Under the pieces are notes generated by a model. It saw nothing but the letters and a program-made list of their open reading frames with translations. It searched no databases and had not been told where the DNA came from. From Sulfolobus sp. UBA167 (GTDB taxonomy: Archaea; Thermoproteota; Thermoprotei_A; Sulfolobales; Sulfolobaceae), in contig DAHF01000060.1 of assembly GCA_002495845.1 (NCBI GenBank), positions 1-11,921 of the forward strand: DNA of 11,921 nt. The letters are read 5' to 3'. Position 1 is the stretch's first letter. The number at the start of each line of letters is the position of its first letter. Positions 1 to 6,668 of this stretch are shown piece after piece. Made by a program: the position numbers and the translations under genes.

Positions 1-70
1 CGTTCTTACATTTAAATATAAGGGACCATCCATCCCCTCACGGAAGGGGTCTTTCGCCCCTTAAACCCCC
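1..70 (-). repeat. GC-rich double hairpin, candidate IS200/IS605-type right-end remnant
   Basis: Two inverted repeats share one arm: CCCCT (34-38) with AGGGG (45-49), and AAGGGG (44-49) with CCCCTT (57-62), so only one can form at a time. Read on the minus strand this gives GGGGCGAAAGACCCC followed by CCCCTTCCGTGAGGGG. From memory, this two-hairpin layout resembles the structured right ends, which overlap the omega RNA, of archaeal IS200/IS605 elements. No tnpA or tnpB coding sequence is visible here, and the element may continue outside the window. It could also be a terminator of an unseen gene to the left. Confidence 0.35.
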
Positions 71-99
71 GTTAAGATAAAATCTTCAATATATATGAA

Positions 100-124
100 A
101 AAGTTTTTTTTAAAAAGAAAGGCT
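100..124 (-). terminator. T-rich terminator of the dehydratase gene
   Basis: On the minus strand, just past the stop codon at 132-134, the sequence reads CCTTTCTTTTT and then a further T-run. This is the kind of U-tract that is sufficient for archaeal termination. A small hairpin, AAGAT/ATCTT at 74-86, follows downstream. No other gene lies between it and the window edge. Confidence 0.5.
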
Positions 125-131
125 TTGAAGT

Positions 132-1637
132 TCAGGACTTAGCTACCTTCTCAGTATCGCTCTCCCTCCAAGGCTCCGGCTTCTTAACGAACTTGACGTC
201 GCTCTTCATTCCAGCCAACCTCTTTGCGACTTCCTCAGCGTAGTTGAAATCATATAGCCTGCTGAACATTATCCTCTGTGCCGCTGGGCTTCCTGCACCA
301 TGGACTGACTCTATCATGAACGCTACACCCAAGCTTGTGTTCTCAAGGAGCCTGGTCATCCTTAGCCTGTCCTCAGCTGAATAGTCCATCATTCCCTGCA
401 TGTACTTTTCTATGTAACCTCTTAACTTAGGATTCTTGAGGTCCCACTCGCTCGGCGCCGTACCTAACATACCTCCGGCTATGTCTGTAGTTATCTTCGT
501 GATCTCTGAGGGAAACCTAGTCACGAGGTGCTTCGTGACGTTAGCGTGCATAGGATTGACCCACCATGCGTCCCCTACCTTCACGGCGTTCAAGCTAGCA
601 GCTATCCCTGCAGCGTACATTGTCTCGGTCAGGAACACTGCCTCGGTGAGCTTGTCTTGGATGTGGGAAGCCTTCTCGACCCCGTTCTGCCTGGCTAGGT
701 TTGACGCTGACCCTATTATAACGTCTGCTAGACCTGCCTTGCATCCTCCATATCCCTGTCTATGGTAAGCTGAGAATATCTCGACCAAAGTGCCGCTGAA
801 CTCCCAGTCTCCCAACATGAAAACCCTGTCCATCGGGACGAAGACGTTGTCGAATATAACCAAGCCCTCGTGGTTATAGAAGTAAGGTAGACCGTCTATG
901 TCTCCTCCTTCAAAACGTCTGGCGTCATTCAGCTGTCTTCCGACTACTATCTTCACTCCTTCAGTGTCGAGGGGGATCGCGAAAGCTACAGCGTAATCCT
1001 TGTCTTCCTTCGTCATCGCCCTAGTGGGAAGGACTATTATCTCCTCGCTGGCTGCAACTCCAGTTATGTTAGCTTTTGCCCCGGAAACGTATATTCCATC
1101 CTTCGTCACTTGGTTGACCTTAACGTAGACGTCTGGATGTGGCTGTTCGTGAGGCTTCAAAGTTCTTACTCCCTTTGCGTCTGTCATCGCCCCTGCCAGA
1201 GCTATGTCTTCCTTCTGCACATGAGTCAGGTATTCAACGAACCTTTGATGGTAATCTTTCCTTCCCTTCTCTGCCATAATCGAGGTTGTTATATATAACG
1301 TGTTCAACGCGTCGAACCCAACACACCTTTGGAAGCAAGCTCCTACCTTGTGGCTTATCTTTCTTAGCAACTTAACCTTAGCAGCTAAATCCTCCGGAGA
1401 TCTATGTATGTGAGTGAACCTGTTCACTTCCTCGTTCAGGAATTGGCTCCACGCCCTTCCTAAATCCTTGGAGTCCTCGTCCCAAGCCGCATCATATGTA
1501 GCTTTGAATGCCATCACTGAGGGCTTCAGGAACGGGTTCTTCGTTACATCGTCTACTTCCTTTCCCATGACAAAAATTTCAGCCTTACTCCTATGAGAGA
1601 TAGCCTCCAGATATTGCTCTCCTGTTCTTAAAACCAT
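132..1637 (-). CDS. 4-hydroxybutyryl-CoA dehydratase (type 1)
   Basis: This FAD- and [4Fe-4S]-dependent radical enzyme dehydrates 4-hydroxybutyryl-CoA to crotonyl-CoA. In Sulfolobales the step belongs to the 3-hydroxypropionate/4-hydroxybutyrate CO2-fixation cycle. The 501-aa length is normal for the family. The cluster ligands of the Clostridium enzyme are all present: C101 and C105 in CFQRCVGFDA, and H292 and C299 in YHRQGYGGCK. Catalytic counterparts are also seen: T192 (GAKANITG), E257 (NHEGLV), Y296, K300, and E443 in ESVHGAGSP near the C-terminus. The N-terminus (RTGEQYLEAI) aligns with the family start (TAEQYIESL), which supports the ATG at 1637. The gene stands alone, with its own promoter and a T-rich terminator, and is divergent from a glycosyltransferase. 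Metallosphaera is known to carry a second paralogue of unclear function. Nothing in the active site marks this copy as the inactive one, but sequence alone cannot say which paralogue it is. Confidence 0.93.
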   Translation of the reverse strand: MVLRTGEQYLEAISHRSKAEIFVMGKEVDDVTKNPFLKPSVMAFKATYDAAWDEDSKDLGRAWSQFLNEEVNRFTHIHRSPEDLAAKVKLLRKISHKVGACFQRCVGFDALNTLYITTSIMAEKGRKDYHQRFVEYLTHVQKEDIALAGAMTDAKGVRTLKPHEQPHPDVYVKVNQVTKDGIYVSGAKANITGVAASEEIIVLPTRAMTKEDKDYAVAFAIPLDTEGVKIVVGRQLNDARRFEGGDIDGLPYFYNHEGLVIFDNVFVPMDRVFMLGDWEFSGTLVEIFSAYHRQGYGGCKAGLADVIIGSASNLARQNGVEKASHIQDKLTEAVFLTETMYAAGIAASLNAVKVGDAWWVNPMHANVTKHLVTRFPSEITKITTDIAGGMLGTAPSEWDLKNPKLRGYIEKYMQGMMDYSAEDRLRMTRLLENTSLGVAFMIESVHGAGSPAAQRIMFSRLYDFNYAEEVAKRLAGMKSDVKFVKKPEPWRESDTEKVAKS

Positions 1638-1661
1638 ACCATGATATGTTCTGATTTAAAG

Positions 1662-1670
1662 TTTTTAAGC
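1662..1670 (-). promoter_or_regulatory. TATA-like box for the dehydratase gene
   Basis: The minus-strand sequence CTTAAAAAC is centred about 28 nt before the ATG at 1637. That predicts a transcription start at or next to the start codon, giving a leaderless mRNA as is usual in Sulfolobales. A second AT block, TTTAAA at 1655-1660, is too close to the ATG to be preferred. This box and the opposite one at 1731-1740 share a 124-bp divergent intergenic region. Confidence 0.5.
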
Positions 1671-1730
1671 TTTAGTATAATTTGACATAATATTTGGATT
1701 AATTTCTTTCCCTTTTCTAGTTTCTACCAC

Positions 1731-1740
1731 GTTTTTTAAC
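1731..1740 (+). promoter_or_regulatory. TATA-like box for the GT4 gene
   Basis: GTTTTTTAAC is centred about 26 nt before the ATG at 1762, which predicts a leaderless transcript for the glycosyltransferase. No Shine-Dalgarno motif is seen in front of the ATG. Confidence 0.5.
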
Positions 1741-1761
1741 GCCGAAGAGAACCATTTAGAC

Positions 1762-3078
1762 ATGGATATTTCCATTAACTCACAGACTCCGCCGGTGAGA
1801 TTCACCCTCACCTACAAGGACTTGATAGAGAAGTACGGGGACTTAGAGATCCCAGTTGACCTCTCTTTTCTAAGCAGGGAAGACTATCACGTTTCAGTAG
1901 GAGGAGTATCTAAGATGATGATAAACCTTCTGAAGAGAAGTTATTTCAACAAAAAGAGGTGGGTGTCCCTAGGCCCGGGATATCCCCCAGAGGTCATAAT
2001 GGACAAGGTAGAGCTCAGCTTCGTCAACATGGATCCTAAACCGTTGTCCCTTTACACCAAGTTTAAGGAAGGAATATACAACGAAAGCCACAACGTATCC
2101 AAGTATCAAATAGAAGGTTCGGAGTACATAGCATATGTGGAGTACAACTGGAAGTCTGCACAAAAGCTCTTGGAGCACTACAACGACACCGACGTTTTCT
2201 TCATCAACGATTTCCAACAGCTAGTTGTAGGAGGGATAATAGGTCCTTCTGCTCCTGCAGTTCTATGGTACCACATACCTTTCGTGCCTGAAAACTTATC
2301 GCATAGGCTGAGGGAGTTCTTGATAAGGTCGTTCGAGGGCTTCGATACTGTGATCATGAGCACGAAGAGGGACATAGAGGGACTTGTGAGGACTGGAGCC
2401 AAAGTTAAGGCTAAGCAGATATATCCTTTCATAGATCCAAGGGATTACTCCAAGCAAGGCAGGGAAACTGAGGAGAGGGTCAGGGAGAAGTTCGGGCTTA
2501 CCCACGACGACAAAGTGGTCCTTGTAGTAGCAAGGATGGATCCGATGAAGAGCCAAGACCTGGCGATTCAGGCGATATCCAAAGTTGAAGGGGCTAAACT
2601 GGTGCTGGCGGGGAACGGTAGCTTCACTAGCAAGACTTTAGGGAACAACAAGGCCGGGATATGGGCAAAGAAATTGAAGACAATAGCACAAGAACTCAAG
2701 GTCAGCGACAGGGTCGTATTCACTGGCTACGTCGACGATGAAGAGCTCAACGCATTATATCAGATAGCCGACGTGGTGCTTCTCCCTTCAAGGCTTGAGG
2801 GATTCGGGCTTGTCGTAGTGGAGGGGGGGCTTTTCGAGAAGCCCGTAGTGGTGAGCAAGGGTGCGGGAGCGAGCGAGCTAGTGATAGACGGAGGAAACGG
2901 TTACACTTTCACCCCTGGCAACGTAGAGGAAATGGCTGAGAAGATCAAGAGCGCATTAAAGGACGACAAGTTGGGCTCACTAGGGAAGGAGACTGCAAAG
3001 AAGTGTTACGTAGACAACGTAATCCCGGAGCTCACCGAGGTCTTTCAAGAGGCAATAGACGAATACAAGAAACCCTGA
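1762..3078 (+). CDS. GT4 (GT-B fold) glycosyltransferase, trehalose-synthase-like
   Basis: This is a retaining, nucleotide-sugar-dependent glycosyltransferase of 438 aa. The N-terminal half has the Gly-rich loop HVSVGGVS (residues 43-50). It also has two motifs reminiscent of GT20 trehalose-6-phosphate synthases: INDFQQLVVG (148-157), comparable to HDYHLMLLP, and WYHIPFVP (169-176), comparable to LHIPFP. The C-terminal half has the donor-site Arg and Lys in ARMDPMK (R258, K263) and the EX7E signature EGFGLVVVE (E346, E354). There is no signal peptide or membrane segment, so it should be cytosolic. The next gene is a GH15 hydrolase 47 bp downstream. Together these suggest trehalose (or trehalose-6-phosphate) or short alpha-glucan metabolism. 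I recall a report of an unconventional trehalose-phosphate synthase pathway in Sulfolobus acidocaldarius, which makes this attractive. Glycogen synthase is less likely because the protein is shorter. Family is sure; acceptor is inference. Confidence 0.82.
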   Translation: MDISINSQTPPVRFTLTYKDLIEKYGDLEIPVDLSFLSREDYHVSVGGVSKMMINLLKRSYFNKKRWVSLGPGYPPEVIMDKVELSFVNMDPKPLSLYTKFKEGIYNESHNVSKYQIEGSEYIAYVEYNWKSAQKLLEHYNDTDVFFINDFQQLVVGGIIGPSAPAVLWYHIPFVPENLSHRLREFLIRSFEGFDTVIMSTKRDIEGLVRTGAKVKAKQIYPFIDPRDYSKQGRETEERVREKFGLTHDDKVVLVVARMDPMKSQDLAIQAISKVEGAKLVLAGNGSFTSKTLGNNKAGIWAKKLKTIAQELKVSDRVVFTGYVDDEELNALYQIADVVLLPSRLEGFGLVVVEGGLFEKPVVVSKGAGASELVIDGGNGYTFTPGNVEEMAEKIKSALKDDKLGSLGKETAKKCYVDNVIPELTEVFQEAIDEYKKP

Positions 3079-3086
3079 TAAGAAAT

Positions 3087-3096
3087 AATTTTTAAG
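3087..3096 (+). promoter_or_regulatory. TATA-like box for the GH15 gene
   Basis: AATTTTTAAG lies in the 47-bp gap after the glycosyltransferase stop, about 33 nt before the ATG at 3126. It would start transcription near 3118 and leave a leader of only a few nucleotides. The hydrolase can thus be transcribed on its own as well as by read-through. Confidence 0.45.
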
Positions 3097-3125
3097 ATGC
3101 ATACATGAGAGGACTATTGTAGTTC

Positions 3126-4892
3126 ATGAACGGAAACACCACAGGTAATTCCAGAAAGAAGTACTATGCTTTTCTCTCTAATGGGTTCACGACAGCGTTA
3201 GAGTACGAAGGGAGCATAGTCTGGTTCCCAACCCCAAGGATGGACTCGCCCTCAGTCTTCTCATACATAATAGATGACGAGAAGGGAGGATATTTCTCAA
3301 TTAAACTTAAGGAAGAGTTCGCCCACTCCCAACGTTATTTAGAGAAGAGTCTGGTCTTAGAGAACGTGTTCTCCACTGGAAAAGGTAAGCTGAAAGTAAC
3401 GGACTTCCTACCTTTGTCTTTGACGGGAATAATCAGGATTTTCGAGTCCGAAATACCCTTCGACGTCGAAATAAGGCCGGTGTTCAACTACGGCTTGATA
3501 AACCCTGGAATAGACGTCGTCGAAGGTGGAATAGTTTTCAAGAACCCACAGTCTAACGAGGGGATAGAGCTCCTAATACAGGGTAACTATGAAATCGAGG
3601 ATGGATATAAGATATCCGTTAAGCCAGGCAAGGGGTACATGTATCTGCTCTACTCCAAGGACTTGAGGTACGGTCTTTTTAGCAGGAAAGGCTTTGTATA
3701 CTCCCGCCCTTACGATGCCTTGAACAAGGCCTTATCATACTGGAGAGAACAGATATCTCGCGCAATCACAGTGTCCACACTGCAGGAAATGTACCATATT
3801 TCCCTGCTCGTGATATTGGGACTCACTTATCTGCCTTCCGGAGGATTGATAGCTTCACCTACGACTTCACTTCCGGAAATAGTAGGAAGCGACAGAAACT
3901 GGGACTACAGATACGTGTGGGTGAGGGACGCGTCTTACGGAGTGGAGGCGCTCATAAAGGCAAGGCTCTTCACTAAGGCTAGGGGAGTCCTCAGGTTCCT
4001 AAGCTCAGTTGTAGACCCATCATCTAAGAGCTTCGATCACCCGCTCTACACCGTGGACGGAACCATGCCTCCGGCAGAGGAGGAGCTCAACTGGTTAAAG
4101 GGGCACAAGCTTTCAAAACCGGTGAGGATAGGAAACGGGGCCTACCTACAAGTACAGACGGACGTAGAAGGCGCGTTCATGGATTCGCTCTATCAATACA
4201 TGGTAGCAACTAATCAAGTAGAGTATGTAGAGGACATGTGGTGGATAGTGGAGGCAATTTCGGAGTGGGTAATGAAGAGCTGGCAGAGCAAGAGCACGGA
4301 CATATGGGAACAGAGAGGAATCCTGGAGCACTTCGTCCACAGCAAAGTGATGAATTGGGTAGCCCTAGATAGGGCTTGGAAGATAGCGGAGAGGCTAGGA
4401 CACGACGGGAAGGAATGGAGGAGCGAGGCTGAGAAGATAAGGGAAGACGTCCTCAGCAACGGCGTCTCATCTGGACATCTGTCAAGATATTACGGGAGCG
4501 AAGACGTAGACGCGTCGCTACTTACACTCCCCATTTACGGGTTCATTGACGCTAATGACGAGGTATTCCGAAAGACCTTGAAGAAGATAACTGATGATTT
4601 GATGGTGGGAAATGACCTTCTATTGAGATACAAGACCGATTTCATGGGTCAGGTATCACATCCCTTCACGTTGACCTCCACATGGTTAGCTAGAGTTTAC
4701 ATCAGGATGGGCCTAATAGATGACGCGGAGAGAGTGCTAAACAACCTAGCCTCATGTTCCACGGACCTCTATTTGATGGCGGAGCACCTAGACGCCTCCT
4801 TATGTGAGCCTCGCGGTAACTTTCCACAGCTCTTCCCGCACGCGGGGATAGTGAGTTCCATAGTAGAACTGGACGAGGCCAAGCATAGCTAA
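3126..4892 (+). CDS. GH15 family alpha-glycosidase (trehalase or glucoamylase)
   Basis: This inverting exo-hydrolase releases glucose from trehalose or from non-reducing ends of alpha-glucans. The 588 residues show the N-terminal GH15 beta-domain (SNGFTTALEYEGSIVWFPTP, 18-37) and then the (alpha/alpha)6 barrel. WDYRYVWVRDAS (259-270) is the substrate-binding signature. E395 in IWEQRG is the expected general acid and E553 in MAEHLD the expected general base; FVHSKVMNWVALDRA (403-417) and EPRGNFPQLFPHAG (561-574) follow family consensus. No signal peptide is visible, so it is probably intracellular. An in-frame TAG at 3120-3122 directly before the ATG fixes the start; the upstream in-frame ATG at 3105 runs into that stop. 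GH15 trehalases are known from Thermoplasma and Sulfolobus, and the trehalose-synthase-like gene upstream favours trehalase. Glucoamylase cannot be excluded from sequence alone. Confidence 0.88.
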   Translation: MNGNTTGNSRKKYYAFLSNGFTTALEYEGSIVWFPTPRMDSPSVFSYIIDDEKGGYFSIKLKEEFAHSQRYLEKSLVLENVFSTGKGKLKVTDFLPLSLTGIIRIFESEIPFDVEIRPVFNYGLINPGIDVVEGGIVFKNPQSNEGIELLIQGNYEIEDGYKISVKPGKGYMYLLYSKDLRYGLFSRKGFVYSRPYDALNKALSYWREQISRAITVSTLQEMYHISLLVILGLTYLPSGGLIASPTTSLPEIVGSDRNWDYRYVWVRDASYGVEALIKARLFTKARGVLRFLSSVVDPSSKSFDHPLYTVDGTMPPAEEELNWLKGHKLSKPVRIGNGAYLQVQTDVEGAFMDSLYQYMVATNQVEYVEDMWWIVEAISEWVMKSWQSKSTDIWEQRGILEHFVHSKVMNWVALDRAWKIAERLGHDGKEWRSEAEKIREDVLSNGVSSGHLSRYYGSEDVDASLLTLPIYGFIDANDEVFRKTLKKITDDLMVGNDLLLRYKTDFMGQVSHPFTLTSTWLARVYIRMGLIDDAERVLNNLASCSTDLYLMAEHLDASLCEPRGNFPQLFPHAGIVSSIVELDEAKHS

Positions 4893-5345
4893 ACTTGTTG
4901 TTAAGCCTTATCTAGTTATAACACTTATAGAGATAGAAAAATAGCATAAGGCTAATAATCACTATTGAAAGAAATTTATGGTGTATGGGCTCTAACTGGA
5001 GGAAATTCATGAGAAATTAGAAAACATGTCCTAATGAGGAATGAAAAAGGCTTTCAACTTAACTGAAGTTAAGGGTTGAAAGTCTCCTTCCTTAAGGGAT
5101 AGCCCTTAGAAGAGTTTTTATAATAAACAGAGAAAAAAATAATATCTACAACAAAGCTGAAAGAGCTGGGTCAGTACCAGAACTGTGGAACTATATTGTG
5201 GAGAGATGATACTCTATAGCTCCTTCACATAGGGCATCAAAGAAAAGCTCGATGTAACCTCGTAGGTGAAGATGAAGTTGCTCAAAGAAGGGAAATCTCG
5301 AGGTGATGGGCGGGGTAGTTCACGTGAAGGTATATTAGACACTAA
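4893..5345. other. Gene-poor stretch with hairpins and coding debris
   Basis: No convincing intact gene lies in these 453 bases. In order they hold: an inverted repeat AGCCTTAT (4904-4911) with ATAAGGCT (4946-4953), containing a TATAA/TTATA hairpin at 4917-4929; a two-hairpin module at 5035-5119; a minus-strand open segment at 5191-5283 with protein-like sequence (GYIELFFDALCEGAIEYHLS) but no start codon; and, on the minus strand, GTGAACTACCCCGCCC (5309-5324), a phrase I associate with archaeal IS200/IS605 element ends. The perfect palindrome TTCACGTGAA sits at 5319-5328. The region reads as a decayed insertion site. Confidence 0.45.
5035..5119 (+). ncRNA. Two-hairpin module A, candidate omega-RNA-like right end or small RNA
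   Basis: The module starts with TGAGGAATGA (5035-5044). Hairpin 1 pairs CTTTCAAC (5051-5058) and TTAAC (5059-5063) with GTTAA (5068-5072) and GTTGAAAG (5075-5082), with a GG bulge and a TGAA loop. Hairpin 2 pairs TAAGGG (5093-5098) with CCCTTA (5103-5108), extended by CTTC and GAAG, and is followed by TTTTT at 5115-5119. The same leader, hairpin order and CTCCT spacer recur at 7333. It is either an orphan IS200/IS605 right end, which would encode the scaffold of a TnpB guide RNA, or an independent small RNA with an intrinsic-type terminator. No tnpB reading frame precedes it. Confidence 0.4.
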
Positions 5346-6011
5346 GTGAGGCTTTCGCGCAAATTTGCTTCACGTTGGAGTCTGTACTTAACTGGTTTCC
5401 CTAATGGAGATCGAGACCATTCTCTATTAATTCACATAAAGTTAAAACATGATTTGTATAATACTGTTGTGAACAGAGTAAGGCAATTAACGGACGAGGC
5501 CATAGAGGAAATAGAAAAATATAATTCTTGCCAGTCTGCTTATTATATTCTGAAGACGCTGTCTGAAGGTGCTGAGAACCTATGCAAAGAAAAGGAAGTC
5601 AGATATGACTACACGGTTGACAACTTGATCGTAATGTCTTTATACGTATACGAGGACGTGACCAAGTCTAAGCTGTTTGTAACTTCTTTCATCGTGTATG
5701 ACTTGTTGGCAAAAAAATACATGGTGCAGAACCCTTTGTTCTATTTCAGGTGGAACAAAAGATACTTTGTGTATAGCCCGAGGATAGACTCCCACTTGTC
5801 CTACCTCTCACGTGAAGGTTTCATAAAGAATAGAAAGAAGTATTCCCTCACGGAATACGGCAAGAAGGAGGGAGAGGCTTCGTTAGCTACTTTAAGCAAA
5901 GAAACGTTATCCAAGATACAGGATTCAATATCCACGCTAAAGAGCTTAGAAACCATGAAACAGACCAAGGTCTTCCTGAAGAAGTACCTTATGGGATATA
6001 GGGAAGAGTAA
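5346..6011 (+). CDS. Hypothetical protein, possible winged-helix C-terminal half
   Basis: I do not recognise this gene with confidence. The frame opens directly after an in-frame TAA (5343-5345), so 5346 (GTG) is only the longest possible start. The first 35 or so residues look untypical and lack a well-placed promoter; TTG at 5454 or GTG at 5469 would give 185 or 180 residues and seem more natural. From residue 43 (full-frame numbering) it begins with a helical stretch, RVRQLTDEAIEEIEKY. Residues 95-176 then run IVMSLYVYEDV, SFIVYDLLAKKY, FVYSPRIDSHLSYLSREGF and KYSLTEYGKKEGE. That order of helices, a Y-x-Y-S-P turn, a helix and a beta wing ending in LTEYG resembles YwgA/Panacea-type winged-helix proteins found near toxin-antitoxin or phage-related genes. 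The C-terminus is helical and Lys-rich. It is cytosolic, with no membrane segment, and lies among insertion-element remnants. Confidence 0.6.
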   Translation: MRLSRKFASRWSLYLTGFPNGDRDHSLLIHIKLKHDLYNTVVNRVRQLTDEAIEEIEKYNSCQSAYYILKTLSEGAENLCKEKEVRYDYTVDNLIVMSLYVYEDVTKSKLFVTSFIVYDLLAKKYMVQNPLFYFRWNKRYFVYSPRIDSHLSYLSREGFIKNRKKYSLTEYGKKEGEASLATLSKETLSKIQDSISTLKSLETMKQTKVFLKKYLMGYREE

Positions 6012-6050
6012 AAAGGAAAAAATGATTAGTTAATTAAAAAGGAATAAATT

Positions 6051-6074
6051 TAATAAAAAAGTTTATTTTATTAT
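6051..6074 (+). terminator. AT-rich hairpin terminator of the 5346-6011 gene
   Basis: AATAAA and TTTATT arms around an AAAG loop are followed by a T-rich run, within 65 nt of the stop codon. In archaea the T-run itself is likely the signal. Confidence 0.35.
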
Positions 6075-6117
6075 AAGACCTTAATGCATCATTTTCAATA
6101 TAAAGCTTCCTCCACGT

Positions 6118-6127
6118 GACGTACGTC
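6118..6127. promoter_or_regulatory. Perfect palindrome GACGTACGTC upstream of a hypothetical gene, possible operator
   Basis: GACGTACGTC is a perfect 10-bp palindrome, immediately preceded by and overlapping another, CACGTG (6113-6118). It lies about 18-25 bp upstream of the TATA-like box at 6143-6152, a position where Sulfolobales activators and some repressors bind. No second copy with identical sequence was seen in the window, so function is inference. Confidence 0.3.
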
Positions 6128-6142
6128 TTTCACCTTATCGAA

Positions 6143-6152
6143 GATTTAAAAG
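6143..6152 (+). promoter_or_regulatory. TATA-like box for the 115-aa gene
   Basis: GATTTAAAAG is centred 26 nt before the ATG at 6174. This is the textbook leaderless arrangement and supports that start over the ATG at 6167, which opens only a nine-codon frame. Confidence 0.55.
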
Positions 6153-6173
6153 CGTTTAGGAGAATATGATGAA

Positions 6174-6521
6174 ATGGAAAGCTATTTCGATGTAGTGTCT
6201 TATCTAAATGAAGGTAAGGTAGAGGAAGCCGGTAGGAAACTGGTGGAAATAGGTAAAGAGAACGAAGACGAAGACATCAGAAACGTCATAGCTGAGATCG
6301 AGAGGGAAATAATGGAGCTGAGACATGAGAGGGAGAATTTTCCCTCTTATTCCCCTTACTCAGATCAGATCGTGAAGGCGACCAAGATGCTCGAGAAATG
6401 CAGGGAAGAGAGGATGAAGTACTTGGTCCTACATGGGCTCTATCTCCTCACCAAAGGCAACTCCCTCATCTTAGGTATGGTGAGGCTTAGCGGTCAAGTA
6501 AAGCCAAGGACTTATCTATAG
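6174..6521 (+). CDS. Hypothetical helical protein, 115 aa
   Basis: I do not recognise this family. The protein is almost entirely helical and acidic in its first half. Residues 1-27 (SYLNEGKVEEAGRKLVEIGK) resemble one TPR-like helix-turn-helix. Residues 32-53 (EDIRNVIAEIEREIMELRHE) could form a short coiled coil. After a Ser/Tyr/Pro linker (SYSPYSDQ), residues 66-94 form a second helical pair with ATKMLEKCREERMKYLVLHG. The C-terminal LTKGNSLILGMVRLSGQ is more hydrophobic but too short for a confident membrane segment. It has its own promoter with a palindrome upstream, and a strong hairpin after its stop. The start is set by the TATA spacing. Codon use (AGG, GAG, ATA) matches the neighbouring genes, so it looks like a real gene and not a random frame. 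Confidence 0.65.
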   Translation: MESYFDVVSYLNEGKVEEAGRKLVEIGKENEDEDIRNVIAEIEREIMELRHERENFPSYSPYSDQIVKATKMLEKCREERMKYLVLHGLYLLTKGNSLILGMVRLSGQVKPRTYL

Positions 6522-6530
6522 AAATATCCT

Positions 6531-6563
6531 CGTGTTACCTCTTCTGAAAAGAGGTCACGTTTT
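6531..6563 (+). terminator. Hairpin plus T-run terminator after the 115-aa gene
   Basis: CGTG pairs with CACG and ACCTCTT with AAGAGGT around a CTGAA loop, giving an 11-bp stem with a TT bulge. TTTT follows at 6560-6563. The stop codon is ten bases upstream. The layout is that of an intrinsic terminator. Confidence 0.45.
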
Positions 6564-6668
6564 GTTCCTGCCCATTTCAACGGTAAGCCTACATTTACTC
6601 TAATGGCTTTCAACTTGTATGTTGATGAAGATAGACCATGAAATAGCCTCAAAAAGACGACTCTCTTA

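Noticed and set aside
1..131. Possible partial gene at the left edge
   Set aside because: All frames are interrupted or too short; the stretch is better explained by hairpins and a T-rich terminator.
436..768. Plus-strand open frames of 60-110 codons inside the dehydratase gene
   Set aside because: They lie antisense to a gene with a complete active site, have no promoter, and their sequences resemble no protein I know.
5051..5082. CTTTCAAC...GTTGAAAG resembling the end of Sulfolobus CRISPR repeats (which end in TTGAAAG)
   Set aside because: There is a single inverted pair with no regularly spaced direct copies or spacers; it is better read as a hairpin of module A.
6620..6660. TTGATGA near 6622 as a C/D-box RNA
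   Set aside because: No CTGA D box follows at a suitable distance.
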